DNA of 35,798 nt from Gammaproteobacteria bacterium. GTDB taxonomy: Bacteria; Pseudomonadota; Gammaproteobacteria; SZUA-229. The notes beneath the pieces were generated by a model, which saw only the letters and a list, made by a program, of their open reading frames with translations, did not search any database and had not been told where the DNA came from. The position numbers and the translations under genes are program-made. This document shows, piece after piece, positions 10,411-18,882 of this stretch. The stretch covers positions 1 through 35,798 of the forward strand of contig JAOUKT010000035.1 in assembly GCA_029882395.1 (NCBI GenBank), in the 5' to 3' direction. Position 1 is the stretch's first letter, and each line of letters opens with the position of its first letter.

Positions 10411-10992
10411 TTAGCGCATTAAAGAATGGTGATGCAACTGCAGCCACTGCAGCGCAAGAATTGGCGTGGCTGAATTGATTTTGCCCTGCGTCAGTTGTGC
10501 GATAGCCTCGGCGTAATCCATCACAATCACTTTAATATCTTCATGCTCTGCGTCCAGCCCATGAATACCACCTGCGACGCGGCTATCCACTTCAGCATAA
10601 TAAAGCGTCACCTTTTCACTGCAGCCGCCCGGGCTAACATAAAAACTAAACAACTTCTGCAGCTTACTGATATCAATCCCGGCTTCTTCCTTACATTCAC
10701 GCACAGCCACATCCTCTGCCAGCTCACCGGCTTCAATCATGCCGGCTACTAACTCCGTGAGCCAGGGCGCATTGATATCATCCTTGGCGCCGATGCGAAA
10801 CTGTTCAATCATGACCAGCTTGTCTGCCACCGGGTCAAACAATAGCACCGCTACGGCATGACCTCTTTCCATTAGCTGGCGAGAAATAATCTCAGTTTGA
10901 CCGCCTGCGTATAACTCATGCGTTAACTGATATTCCTCTATGGATAAAAAACCTTTATAAAGCGTATTTTTTGTAATAATCTTCCAGTGCAT
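10411..10992 (-). CDS. nudF: ADP-ribose pyrophosphatase (Nudix hydrolase)
   Basis: Hydrolyses ADP-ribose to AMP and ribose 5-phosphate. The 193-residue protein contains a full Nudix box, with G-MIEAG-E and RECKEEAGI (about residues 93-115), supplying the metal-binding glutamates. The preceding AVLLFDPVADKLVMIEQFR and the PGGCSEKVTLYYAEVD block identify the NudF/YqiE (TIGR00052) type rather than other Nudix enzymes. It is convergent with aguB and divergent from the cytochrome gene, from which about 90 bases separate the starts. No operon partner is evident. Confidence 0.9.
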   Translation of the reverse strand: MHWKIITKNTLYKGFLSIEEYQLTHELYAGGQTEIISRQLMERGHAVAVLLFDPVADKLVMIEQFRIGAKDDINAPWLTELVAGMIEAGELAEDVAVRECKEEAGIDISKLQKLFSFYVSPGGCSEKVTLYYAEVDSRVAGGIHGLDAEHEDIKVIVMDYAEAIAQLTQGKINSATPILALQWLQLHHHSLMR

Positions 10993-11081
10993 TACGTCTC
11001 ATCTATATAATTGATATGTATCAGTATAAAAACATAAGAAACTGCTAATATAAAATAACTCCTGAAGAAGACTGGAATCGC

Positions 11082-12116
11082 ATGAACAATTTACTACGCA
11101 TTGTTTTATTACTGCTAACACCTATTATGGTGAACGCCGCCCCAAATGGACAACAATTATTTGAAAAAAACTGCGCCTCTTGCCATGGCACCAGTGGTCA
11201 GGGCGGCGTCGGTATCCCGCTATCACTGCCGTCGTTTATTAACTCCGTTAGTGATAACTATTTACGCAAATCAATTCGTTATGGCAGACCCGGTCGCGTC
11301 ATGCCGTCGTTCAACAACCTGTCTGATGACAACGTGCTCTCAATTGTTCAGTACATGCGCACCTGGACCGGAAAAGAAGGCAAGATCTTCAGCAAAAAAC
11401 ATGTCAAAGGTAATGCAAGAGCCGGTAAAAAACTCTTTAACCAGTACTGCATCAGCTGCCACAATAGCGGCGGCACCGGCGGTGTTGGCACCGGCGTTAC
11501 GTTTTCACGGCCACGGGATGCCGCCATTGTTGCACCGTCTTTAAACAATCCCGGTTTTCTTTCATCGGCTGAAGACCTGTTCATAAAAGACACACTCATG
11601 AACGGCAGACCCGGCACACCAATGATGTCCTACAAAGCCCACGGATTAAGCGAACAGGACATTAACAATTTAGTAAAGTATATTCGTGACTTTGAAGGCG
11701 GCCCGTATCCCTACAAAGATTACGACACCGAAGAACCCATCATCAAAGTTGAATCCCCGTATAGCATGGCAGAAACCATCCAGAATATAAAAGACGCCAT
11801 CATTGGGAAAAACTTTAAATTAATCCGCACCCAGGAACTGAACAAGGGACTGGTTCCTGCCGGAACAGAAAATAAAAAACAGCTCATCATTTATTTTTGC
11901 AACTTTAATTTTTTGAATAAAGCACTTGCCATTGATCCACGCGTCGGTATGTTTTTGCCCTGCAGGGTCACCGTGGTAGAGCAAAACGGCAAGGTTTTTA
12001 TCATGGCAACCAACCCGCTAAAACTCGCTTCGATATTTAACAACAACGAACTGATTGAAGCTTGCAAAGAAATGCACAGTATTTATAGTGAGCTACTGGA
12101 AGAGGCCAGCTTATAA
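11082..12116 (+). CDS. Periplasmic di-haem cytochrome c with C-terminal DUF302 domain
   Basis: The 344-residue protein starts with a signal peptide (NNLLRIVLLLLTPIMVNA, cleavage after about residue 19-20). Two class-I cytochrome c domains follow, with haem sites CASCH (31-35) and CISCH (123-127), each with a later Met candidate for the sixth ligand (GRVMPSF and GTPMMSY). From about residue 222 a DUF302-like domain begins (SPYSMAETIQNIKDAI, then FCNFNFLNKALAIDPRVGMFLPCRV). It should act in periplasmic electron transfer; the acceptor or donor cannot be told. The next gene overlaps by one base (TAATG) and encodes another DUF302 protein, so the two likely form one complex. The cytochrome-DUF302 fusion is the unusual point. 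Confidence 0.85.
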   Translation: MNNLLRIVLLLLTPIMVNAAPNGQQLFEKNCASCHGTSGQGGVGIPLSLPSFINSVSDNYLRKSIRYGRPGRVMPSFNNLSDDNVLSIVQYMRTWTGKEGKIFSKKHVKGNARAGKKLFNQYCISCHNSGGTGGVGTGVTFSRPRDAAIVAPSLNNPGFLSSAEDLFIKDTLMNGRPGTPMMSYKAHGLSEQDINNLVKYIRDFEGGPYPYKDYDTEEPIIKVESPYSMAETIQNIKDAIIGKNFKLIRTQELNKGLVPAGTENKKQLIIYFCNFNFLNKALAIDPRVGMFLPCRVTVVEQNGKVFIMATNPLKLASIFNNNELIEACKEMHSIYSELLEEASL

Positions 12117-12577
12117 TGAAAAACATTAAACCATTATCCCGCCTGTCAGCATTTTTACTGCTGATAGCTGTTTCTTCAGCTGGTTTTGCAGAAGAGCTGA
12201 TCATGACCCGGGTCAAACAAACGTTCCCTGAAACAATGGTTAATCTGCAGTCCGCTATAAAACAGGCAGGCTACACCATATCAAGAGTGCAAAGGGTTGA
12301 CATAGGCCTTACAAAGTCCGGCTTCATGACTGATAAGTACCGCGTGGTATTTTTTGGCAAGGCGGATGAATTAAATACACTGAGCAACAAATACCCGGAC
12401 ATCATCCCTTTTCTGCCCTTAAAAATATCCATTTTTGCAGAAAATAATGAAACGATACTGGTGACCAACAGCCCGCTAATTATGAAAGGTTATTTTAAAG
12501 ACATCCCTGAAAAACATTTCAACCAGTGGGAAGACGATGTCCATAAAATTCTTAGCTTAACCAGCAACGCCGATTAA
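12116..12577 (+). CDS. Exported DUF302-like protein
   Basis: A 153-residue protein with a signal peptide (basic start MKNIKPLSR, hydrophobic core AFLLLIAVSS, likely cleavage after AGFA at about residue 25). The mature part resembles the DUF302 domain at the end of the preceding cytochrome: a predicted ETMVNLQSAIKQAGYTISRVQ helix-strand unit, then FFGKADELNTLSNKYPDI and FLPLKISIFAENN, parallel to FLPCRVTVVEQNG in its neighbour. Its ATG overlaps the upstream stop by one base, implying coupled translation and joint function in the periplasm. Biochemical role is unknown. It ends three bases from the convergent pyrD stop. Confidence 0.7.
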   Translation: MKNIKPLSRLSAFLLLIAVSSAGFAEELIMTRVKQTFPETMVNLQSAIKQAGYTISRVQRVDIGLTKSGFMTDKYRVVFFGKADELNTLSNKYPDIIPFLPLKISIFAENNETILVTNSPLIMKGYFKDIPEKHFNQWEDDVHKILSLTSNAD

Positions 12578-12580
12578 AAC

Positions 12581-13603
12581 TTAATCCAGCGCCGATAACG
12601 CCCGGGCACATTCGTGCACAAGAGCCGGGCCTTTATAGATAAAACCGGAATATATCTGCACCAGCTGCGCACCGGCTTCTATTTTCTCAAGTGCATCTTC
12701 GGCAGAAAGAATACCCCCGACTGCAATAACCGGCAGCTTTCCATCGAGCCGCTTACAAAGTTTTTTGACCACTTCTGTGGATGCATGCCTGACTGGCTGA
12801 CCACTCAAACCGCCCGCCTCCTGTGCATGTTTCAGGTTTTCAACACCCGCTCTTGAAAGTGTTGTATTGGTGGCAATGACCGCATCAATTTGCGTCTTCA
12901 GGAAGGTATCAGCCAGTATTTTTATTTCGTCGTCTGTTAAATCGGGTGCCACTTTTACAGCGATAGGCACATATTTTTTATACACAGACTGCAGCTGCTT
13001 TTGCTTTTCTTTTAACTGCCGCAACAAATCATATAACGCATCACCGTGCTGCAGGCTCCTTAAGCCCGGCGTGTTGGGAGAAGAAATGTTCACAGTGACG
13101 TAATCGGCCACTTCATAAACTGCCTCGAAGCAGACAAGGTAATCATCGGCTGCATTTTCAACAGCTGTTGAAAAGTTTTTACCAATATTGATACCCACAA
13201 TACCTTTGTAAGAAGATTTTTTTACAGCATCGACCAGGGCTTCAACTCCATCATTATTAAAACCCATGCGGTTAATAATAGCACTGCATTCTGGCAGCCG
13301 AAAAAGCCTGGGCTTGTCATTTCCTGGCTGGGCTTTTGGTGTTACCGTACCGACTTCAATAAAGCCAAAACCGGTGTTAGCCAGCGCATCAATATAACGG
13401 CCGTTTTTATCCAGCCCGGCCGCCAGCCCGACACGATTCTTAAACTCAAGCCCCATAACCTTCACCGGGGAGTGCACTGTCTTGTTAAACAGTAGCCGCA
13501 GCAAACCCGCCGCATTTAAAACACTCAACGCGTTCAGTGCAAAATAATGTGTTTTTTCGGCATCAAATTTAAAGAGAATTGATCGTATCAGTTTATATAA
13601 CAT
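12581..13603 (-). CDS. pyrD: Dihydroorotate dehydrogenase (quinone), class 2
   Basis: FMN enzyme that oxidises dihydroorotate to orotate in pyrimidine synthesis, feeding electrons to quinone at the inner membrane. At 340 residues it has class-2 length, with the amphipathic N-terminal helix MLYKLIRSILFKFDAEKTH that anchors it and forms the quinone tunnel. The active-site loop NISSPNTPGLRSLQ holds the catalytic serine; GLAAGLDKNGRYIDAL, IATNTTLSR and the C-terminal phosphate loop VGGILSAEDALEKI complete the FMN site. Its ATG overlaps the recJ stop by one base (TGATG). Confidence 0.97.
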   Translation of the reverse strand: MLYKLIRSILFKFDAEKTHYFALNALSVLNAAGLLRLLFNKTVHSPVKVMGLEFKNRVGLAAGLDKNGRYIDALANTGFGFIEVGTVTPKAQPGNDKPRLFRLPECSAIINRMGFNNDGVEALVDAVKKSSYKGIVGINIGKNFSTAVENAADDYLVCFEAVYEVADYVTVNISSPNTPGLRSLQHGDALYDLLRQLKEKQKQLQSVYKKYVPIAVKVAPDLTDDEIKILADTFLKTQIDAVIATNTTLSRAGVENLKHAQEAGGLSGQPVRHASTEVVKKLCKRLDGKLPVIAVGGILSAEDALEKIEAGAQLVQIYSGFIYKGPALVHECARALSALD

Positions 13604-15333
13604 CAGGCAGGCTCCAAATATTCAATCATCAATTGCAATGTTTTATTATTTCTAAATTCATTAACATCAAGTTTATACACAGCACGTATTTTATCTGTGT
13701 TTTGCCCCAGCTGTTGATCGCTGGTATTAAAGGCAATAGCCTCTACCAGCAGTTCGCTGTTTTCGGGCTGCAATTTTAATTTCAGGTGTTTTTCACCAAC
13801 AATCCGCCACTCGATGACTTCAAAATCATTATCAAACAAAGGCTCAGGGAACTGCTGACCCCAGGGGCCTGCGTAACGCAGCTGCTCGGCCAGCCCCATG
13901 GTAAAATCATCAGCGCTGAGCTCACCGTCAGTATTCAAGACATTGGTTAAGTCATCATCTGATAACAACTCAGCGACAATCGCCGTGAACGCATTATCAA
14001 ACAGCGCCAGCTGATCTTCATTGATCGTCAAGCCGGCTGCCATGGCATGGCCGCCAAATTTTTTAATGAGATGAGGATGAGCCTTATCCACAAGATCAAT
14101 CGCATCGCGGATATTAAGCCCTTTGATAGAACGCGCCGAGCCTTTAATTTCACCATTATCTGATAACGCAAAGGCAATCACAGGCCGATAAAACTGTTCT
14201 TTAATACGCGAGGCCAGAATGCCTATCACACCCTGATGCCACTGCTGGTTATACAAAACGATAGCGGCCGGTATTTTTTTAGCATCTATGGTCTTTGTTA
14301 AGTCATCCAGGGCTGCCATCGCCTGCTCCAGCATGCCCGACTCTATAGAGCGCCGCTCTGTATTAAGTGTATGCAGCTGCTCCGCTATTTGCTGGCAATA
14401 GCGTTCATCATCACTAATCAAACATTCTATACCTAATGACATATCCTTGAGTCTGCCGGCTGCGTTTAACCGTGGGCCAACGGCAAAACCAAGGTCGGAG
14501 GCAACGCAGTTAAACTGATTCCTGCCCGCGACTTTCAGAATCGAACTAATGCCCGGCGCACAGCTTCCTGAACGGATTCTTTTTAAACCCTGATCGACAA
14601 GGATTCTGTTATTCCTGTCCAGTGGCACGACGTCGGCGACAGTGCCTAATGCCACCAGATCAAGCACGCTGGCAAGGTTGGGTTCACTGCGGCCATCCGA
14701 AAACCAGCCCGATTCCCTTAAGCTGGCTCTGACCGCCATCAGCACATAAAAAATAACCCCGACACCGGCGATAGATTTGCTGGGAAACAGGCAGCCCGGC
14801 TGGTTAGGGTTAACAATGGCCTCCGCCTCAGGCAAATATTCAGCTGCTAAATGATGATCAGTCACCACCACCTTGATACCCTTTGAGCGGGCATGCCTGA
14901 CACCATCAATGCTTGAAATTCCATTATCGACAGTTATGATGAGATCAGGCTTCAGTTGCTGTGCATAATCCACAAGCTCAACCGTCAGCCCATAGCCAAA
15001 GTCAAAACGGTTGGGAACCAGGTACGACACATGCTCGGCACCAAACTGACGCAGCAAGCGGATAGCAACCGCGGTACTGGTTGCACCATCAGCATCAAAG
15101 TCACCGACGATGAGTATCTTCTTTTGTTCTTTGACGGCCTCAACAATAGTGGCAACCGCCCGGTTTATGCCCTGCAAACTCTCATACGAAAGCATATTGC
15201 ACAGCTGGTTATCAACTTCATCAGCCGATTCAATATTGCGATGCTGCAGCACTGTTTGTAAAACCGGATGCAGGCCCTGAATTTTTTTAATATTCTGTTT
15301 CGGTCGATACCTGCTAATTGCGATTTTATTCAT
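13603..15333 (-). CDS. recJ: Single-stranded-DNA 5'-3' exonuclease RecJ
   Basis: Recombination and mismatch-repair exonuclease. The 576-residue length fits. The DHH phosphoesterase motifs are present: VGDFDADGATST (about residues 75-86), the second aspartate segment DLIITVDNGIS, and VVTDHHLAA (about 157-165). The DHHA1 domain carries FGGHAMAAGL near residue 430, followed by the OB-fold that ends the protein. It overlaps the preceding phosphoglycerate-mutase-like gene by eight bases and the following pyrD by one, so the three are probably one transcript. Confidence 0.97.
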   Translation of the reverse strand: MNKIAISRYRPKQNIKKIQGLHPVLQTVLQHRNIESADEVDNQLCNMLSYESLQGINRAVATIVEAVKEQKKILIVGDFDADGATSTAVAIRLLRQFGAEHVSYLVPNRFDFGYGLTVELVDYAQQLKPDLIITVDNGISSIDGVRHARSKGIKVVVTDHHLAAEYLPEAEAIVNPNQPGCLFPSKSIAGVGVIFYVLMAVRASLRESGWFSDGRSEPNLASVLDLVALGTVADVVPLDRNNRILVDQGLKRIRSGSCAPGISSILKVAGRNQFNCVASDLGFAVGPRLNAAGRLKDMSLGIECLISDDERYCQQIAEQLHTLNTERRSIESGMLEQAMAALDDLTKTIDAKKIPAAIVLYNQQWHQGVIGILASRIKEQFYRPVIAFALSDNGEIKGSARSIKGLNIRDAIDLVDKAHPHLIKKFGGHAMAAGLTINEDQLALFDNAFTAIVAELLSDDDLTNVLNTDGELSADDFTMGLAEQLRYAGPWGQQFPEPLFDNDFEVIEWRIVGEKHLKLKLQPENSELLVEAIAFNTSDQQLGQNTDKIRAVYKLDVNEFRNNKTLQLMIEYLEPA

Positions 15334-16330
15334 GACTTTTCACACACAGCTGCATAATGGTTTTGTTTTTTCGGTAAAAGCGAAAACGGTGTGACCGCTT
15401 AAGCTGATAACAAACAGTCGGCGAATGAAAGTTAATCTGACTGATGTCACCTGATTTTAATAATTGATAAAGCGGAGCCAGTAGCTCGGCCTCAACAATG
15501 CGCAATGCATTTTTCCATGCTGTAAAATCACCGCATGAAGATGCCGCCAGCAAACTTTCATCAATCAGATAAAGCGTTTCATCGTCATGCTTTGTTATTT
15601 CATCGAAAGCATAATGTTTGACGTGATTAAACTGGCAATAGCCTTTTAACCACTCCGGCTTACCGACAAAAGCGGCAGATAGCGAGGCCTGTTTATTGTT
15701 TTCAGCCGCCCCCCAAAACCAGAAACTATTCAACTCTTTCTGATTATAAATCCTTTCATTCAAATCAAAATACTCGTGCAACAGCATCTGCGTTTCGTTA
15801 AAAAGACGCAACCAGAATTTAGCATTCTCACCTTTGGGCAAGAAATGCTTGATATCACGGCCATAAACATCATAAACAGGTATCATCTGCGCCGCGGCAT
15901 GCTGGCTTGATATGCCAATTATCGTGCCGGATGGCAATAAATGAAAAAGCAAGCCATCTTCTTCAAAGTGCTGATTGCATTTATCAACAAGCCGGGCAAG
16001 CTGCTGCAGATTGTCAGCACCTGTTGACAGCGGCATAGCGACAATATGATCGGACTTCAGATCAAGACTCACTGGCGTTGCATAAAAAACGGTTTGCGCC
16101 GGCGTCGCCTCTTTGTTCGCCGATACATATTCATAAAATGCCAGCGGGTATTGCTTCAAATAGTCCGCTGAAAAAACCTCAGTAGCGGGCTCTGCAGGGA
16201 AGATAGCATCAGCCTTTGAAAGCAGGCGCTGAATAAGAAAAGGCTCGGTCACAGCTGACGTTTCAAGCTCAGATGGCTGAAAGCCGGCAAACAGACCGGG
16301 CAATATTAGATTGATAGTTTTTGAATTCAC
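15326..16330 (-). CDS. Phosphoglycerate-mutase-like protein upstream of recJ
   Basis: About 334 residues from the GTG start I prefer at 16330 (VNSKTINLILPGLFAGF); the frame can be extended to a TTG at 16384, but homologues begin at the first beta strand, the INLILPGL block. The segment ELNSFWFWGAAE matches the NSxWFWGGG signature of a poorly characterised proteobacterial family annotated as cofactor-independent phosphoglycerate-mutase-like or RpfE-type regulatory protein, commonly found beside recJ. I do not see the full metal-binding set of true iPGMs, so enzymatic activity is doubtful. No signal peptide is apparent. Its stop lies inside the start of recJ. Function unknown. Confidence 0.65.
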   Translation of the reverse strand: MNSKTINLILPGLFAGFQPSELETSAVTEPFLIQRLLSKADAIFPAEPATEVFSADYLKQYPLAFYEYVSANKEATPAQTVFYATPVSLDLKSDHIVAMPLSTGADNLQQLARLVDKCNQHFEEDGLLFHLLPSGTIIGISSQHAAAQMIPVYDVYGRDIKHFLPKGENAKFWLRLFNETQMLLHEYFDLNERIYNQKELNSFWFWGAAENNKQASLSAAFVGKPEWLKGYCQFNHVKHYAFDEITKHDDETLYLIDESLLAASSCGDFTAWKNALRIVEAELLAPLYQLLKSGDISQINFHSPTVCYQLKRSHRFRFYRKNKTIMQLCVKSHE

Positions 16331-16418
16331 AAAGACATGATCAGATAGGCAAAGACAGCGCCAATTGTAACGAATAGAGCCCAATTAAGACAGGGCTAAT
16401 TAATGCTGTTTACCACTC

Positions 16419-17795
16419 TTAGAACGTAATTGCAGCGACTTCATTTCTCAGTGATGCAAGCGTTTTGCTGAGGTTGTTTTTATTCTCATCCGGCAATGTC
16501 GCCAAAGCATTCAGCCGTTCAATATAATCGGCGGTGACGTTTAATGAATCTGAAACAATCTTTTTTGTCACCGCTTTTTTTATCCTTAAATGACTTGCCA
16601 GATTTTTTATAGCCTGTTGCAAGCCCGTCGGATGACTCTGACCACTTATCAATTCACCATAATTGCCAAACGGCATCACCGACAACATATTGTGTATTGG
16701 GTAGGCCCTCATAGGTGTAGGATCATAGACCGGTGTAAATGCAAACGTATCCTGAGTTTTAATGATTGATAAGTTTTCCAGATGAAGATCGCCATTACCC
16801 GTTAGAAATGACAATATCAGCCGTTTAAATAAATGCTCTTTTGCCAGCATCCTGTTAGCAACCAGATCAATCGGACTTTTATCGATTGCCTGTCCGATTT
16901 TATCGTAGCTATAACTGTAATGATGCGTCACGTCGCGATCACCCGATGCCAGTACCGAATAAAGTGATTCTGTAAAAACAGGGTTATGGTATTGATCACG
17001 GTCAAAGCGATCAACAGCAATTACTGGCAGGCCGTTAATGCATGATGTCCAGTACCTGGGCACCTCAAAGCCGGCTTCTTTATGGATATCCAGCGCCAGA
17101 GCTTCCAGCTCGATAATGCCGGGGTAGTGATTGCTCTGTTCAAACTTGACAACTACATCAGTAATGCCCTGCGCACCCAGCTTGGTTGGTAAACCGATGC
17201 GGTTATCCCAGCCGCTATCGGCAATCGACAACAGCAACTTGGGTATCGCCCCGCCGACACTGGGTGTTGGGCCAATAATATTTATCAGCGATTCCGCATC
17301 ATCATCGAACCAGGTTAAAAATTCTTTGAGTGAAAAGCCAATATCATGGGTTAGTTCAAATAATTCATTTTTTGACGGCTTCGAATACCATTCCAGCGCC
17401 TTGTCATCATTTTCAAACACATCGAGGTGGCCTATTGCGCCATGACCGGCAACCTTGAGTATTTCCCAGTCCGTATCAATGCCTGGACGGGGCCGGATAC
17501 CTTTTTTTGAAAGATAATTGAGAATTAACTGGCGCTGAAAATTTTTATCACCTTTAGGCGGAACCAGAAACTGTATCGGCGGCAAGAAATCAAAAAACTC
17601 TGTTCGCTGGCGGACGATAGTGTTTTCCTGAATAATTTTGGGCTCGTAAATTAAACCCAGACCCGGCAGACCCGTGTTTAAATAATCCAGCTCATAGCTA
17701 AAGCGGCACTCTGACTCGGTAATATACAGCCGGCCCATTTTTATCGGCCTGGTTGCTAACCGGGTCCAGACAACAGCATCACGATCCCTGCTCAT
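16419..17795 (-). CDS. hipA: HipA-family serine/threonine kinase toxin
   Basis: HipA-type kinases phosphorylate aminoacyl-tRNA synthetases and are neutralised by a HipB antitoxin. The 458-residue protein has the N-terminal couple domain (ending near residue 100), a loop TPSVGGAIPKLLL equivalent to the conserved S-G-x-x-x-K segment that carries the autophosphorylated serine in E. coli HipA, then VVKFEQ and VIAVDRFDR of the kinase fold. The catalytic loop GNGDLHLENLSI (333-344, Asp336) and the metal-binding aspartate in FTPVYDP are both retained, so the kinase should be active. It starts six bases after the HTH gene. The substrate cannot be inferred. Confidence 0.85.
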   Translation of the reverse strand: MSRDRDAVVWTRLATRPIKMGRLYITESECRFSYELDYLNTGLPGLGLIYEPKIIQENTIVRQRTEFFDFLPPIQFLVPPKGDKNFQRQLILNYLSKKGIRPRPGIDTDWEILKVAGHGAIGHLDVFENDDKALEWYSKPSKNELFELTHDIGFSLKEFLTWFDDDAESLINIIGPTPSVGGAIPKLLLSIADSGWDNRIGLPTKLGAQGITDVVVKFEQSNHYPGIIELEALALDIHKEAGFEVPRYWTSCINGLPVIAVDRFDRDQYHNPVFTESLYSVLASGDRDVTHHYSYSYDKIGQAIDKSPIDLVANRMLAKEHLFKRLILSFLTGNGDLHLENLSIIKTQDTFAFTPVYDPTPMRAYPIHNMLSVMPFGNYGELISGQSHPTGLQQAIKNLASHLRIKKAVTKKIVSDSLNVTADYIERLNALATLPDENKNNLSKTLASLRNEVAAITF

Positions 17796-17801
17796 AAAGG
17801 T

Positions 17802-18044
17802 TTAATTAAACAAAGTGCCGTTACTGATTTTATTCAGCACCGGGTCGTCGGTTACAAGCTGCAATGTCATGCCGACAGTGTCGGCCAGCCTGATTAAGCT
17901 GGAAAGGTGCATATCACCGGATTTTTTAGCTCTGGAAAGCATCTCCGCTGACAAACCCGCCTGTGCCGCCAGGTCTTTTTGTTTCATGCCCTTGCGTCTG
18001 GCTAATTCTATAATTTCATTCAATAGTGTTGAAACCACCGTCAT
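17802..18044 (-). CDS. hipB: HipB-like antitoxin, XRE-type DNA-binding protein
   Basis: An 80-residue protein with a helix-turn-helix of the Cro/CI type: KGMKQKDLAAQAGLSAEMLSR (split as residues 18-27 and 28-38), then LSSLIRLADTVGMTLQLV. It precedes hipA by six bases, the standard antitoxin-toxin order, and should bind both HipA and its own operator. The AT-rich upstream region carries an array of ATCAAT/ATTGAT half-sites (18060-18169) that is the likely operator. The C-terminal tail LNKISNGTLFN is a candidate for the disordered degradation tail of HipB proteins, by inference. Confidence 0.8.
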   Translation of the reverse strand: MTVVSTLLNEIIELARRKGMKQKDLAAQAGLSAEMLSRAKKSGDMHLSSLIRLADTVGMTLQLVTDDPVLNKISNGTLFN

Positions 18045-18059
18045 CTCAATGACCTTTTC

Positions 18060-18169
18060 ATCAATTTATAACCATAATATTAGTCATATTTACATATAAA
18101 TCAATTATTAAATTGATAAATAAATCAATAGATCAAAATAAAATCCATTAAATTGATTCTTAAATCAAT
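18060..18169. promoter_or_regulatory. Array of ATCAAT/ATTGAT half-sites upstream of hipBA
   Basis: Six copies of one hexamer occur in alternating orientation: ATCAAT at 18060-18065, 18100-18105, 18124-18129 and 18164-18169; ATTGAT at 18112-18117 and 18152-18157. Starts at 18100, 18112 and 18124 are exactly 12 bp apart, as are 18152 and 18164. The block AAATCAATAGAT occurs twice (18122-18133 and 18162-18173). Such spaced dyads are expected of a cooperatively bound autoregulatory operator; the HipB-like protein is the obvious candidate to bind them. Confidence 0.6.
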
Positions 18170-18246
18170 AGATGAAGCATCAAGACCTCACATTAACCCG
18201 GTTTTAAGAAGCCTTAGACAAATTCCGCATTCATAGCCACTATTGC

Positions 18247-18252
18247 TATACT
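18247..18252 (+). promoter_or_regulatory. Candidate -10 box and ribosome site for the small protein gene at 18284
   Basis: TATACT lies 32 bases before the ATG and an AAGGG ribosome site sits about 11 bases before it. No convincing -35 hexamer is seen. The placement just downstream of the hipBA operator array means both divergent promoters share one 240-bp region. Confidence 0.35.
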
Positions 18253-18283
18253 AATAAAAAGCGTCACAAAAAGGGTTATCAAC

Positions 18284-18868
18284 ATGAGCAATACATTTGA
18301 AGTGGTATTTAAGGGCGAGGTCATCGACGGATTTGATGCCACAGAAACACGTGAAAAGATCGGCAAACTCTTTAACGCCGATGAAACAAAAATTGCGCGT
18401 CTGTTTTCTGGCAATAACGTTGTTATTAAAAAAAACCTGGACCAGGCGACCGCTAACAAGTACATCGCAGCGTTTGAAAAAGCCGGTGCGATTGCAACTG
18501 TCAGGGATGCCGCGGTTACCACCAACACGCCCCCCGCAGCCACTCAAACCGAAAACAAAACTGCGCCCGCCGAGCCGACAGGCGCAAGCCATTCAGGCAT
18601 TGTTTTTGAACACAGCGGCGAAGCTTCAGCACACCTCACTCCCGCGCCACAAACTCAGATTCAACTGGACAGCAACCCTGACTTAAGCTCCTTAAGTCTG
18701 CGCGAAGCATCTGGTAATCTGGTTGACACGGCTGATGAGGTACCAGAGGCCAGTATTGATACCAGCGAATTCACACTCGCCGAAGCGGGCACAGATCTGG
18801 CAGAGAAAAAAGAAGAAGTCGCGCCTTTGAATACCGATTTAAGTGGCATCAGCCTGGTCGACAATTAA
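18284..18868 (+). CDS. Conserved hypothetical protein with acidic repeated tail
   Basis: A 194-residue soluble protein without signal peptide. Residues 1-75 form a compact domain (FEVVFKGEVIDGFD, KIGKLFNADETKIARLF, NVVIKKNLDQATANKYIAAF, EKAGAIATV) that I recognise as recurring at the N-terminus of gammaproteobacterial proteins of unknown function, often before zinc-ribbon or membrane domains. Here a low-complexity Ala/Pro/Thr linker follows, then an acidic tail with three loose copies of a D-x-S-x-(L/F/I)-(S/T)-L motif (DLSSLSL, DTSEFTL, DLSGISL). An AAGGG ribosome site supports the start. It is convergent with rlmB, 14 bases away. Function unknown. Confidence 0.7.
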   Translation: MSNTFEVVFKGEVIDGFDATETREKIGKLFNADETKIARLFSGNNVVIKKNLDQATANKYIAAFEKAGAIATVRDAAVTTNTPPAATQTENKTAPAEPTGASHSGIVFEHSGEASAHLTPAPQTQIQLDSNPDLSSLSLREASGNLVDTADEVPEASIDTSEFTLAEAGTDLAEKKEEVAPLNTDLSGISLVDN

Positions 18869-18882
18869 GCCAGCCGTAGCCG

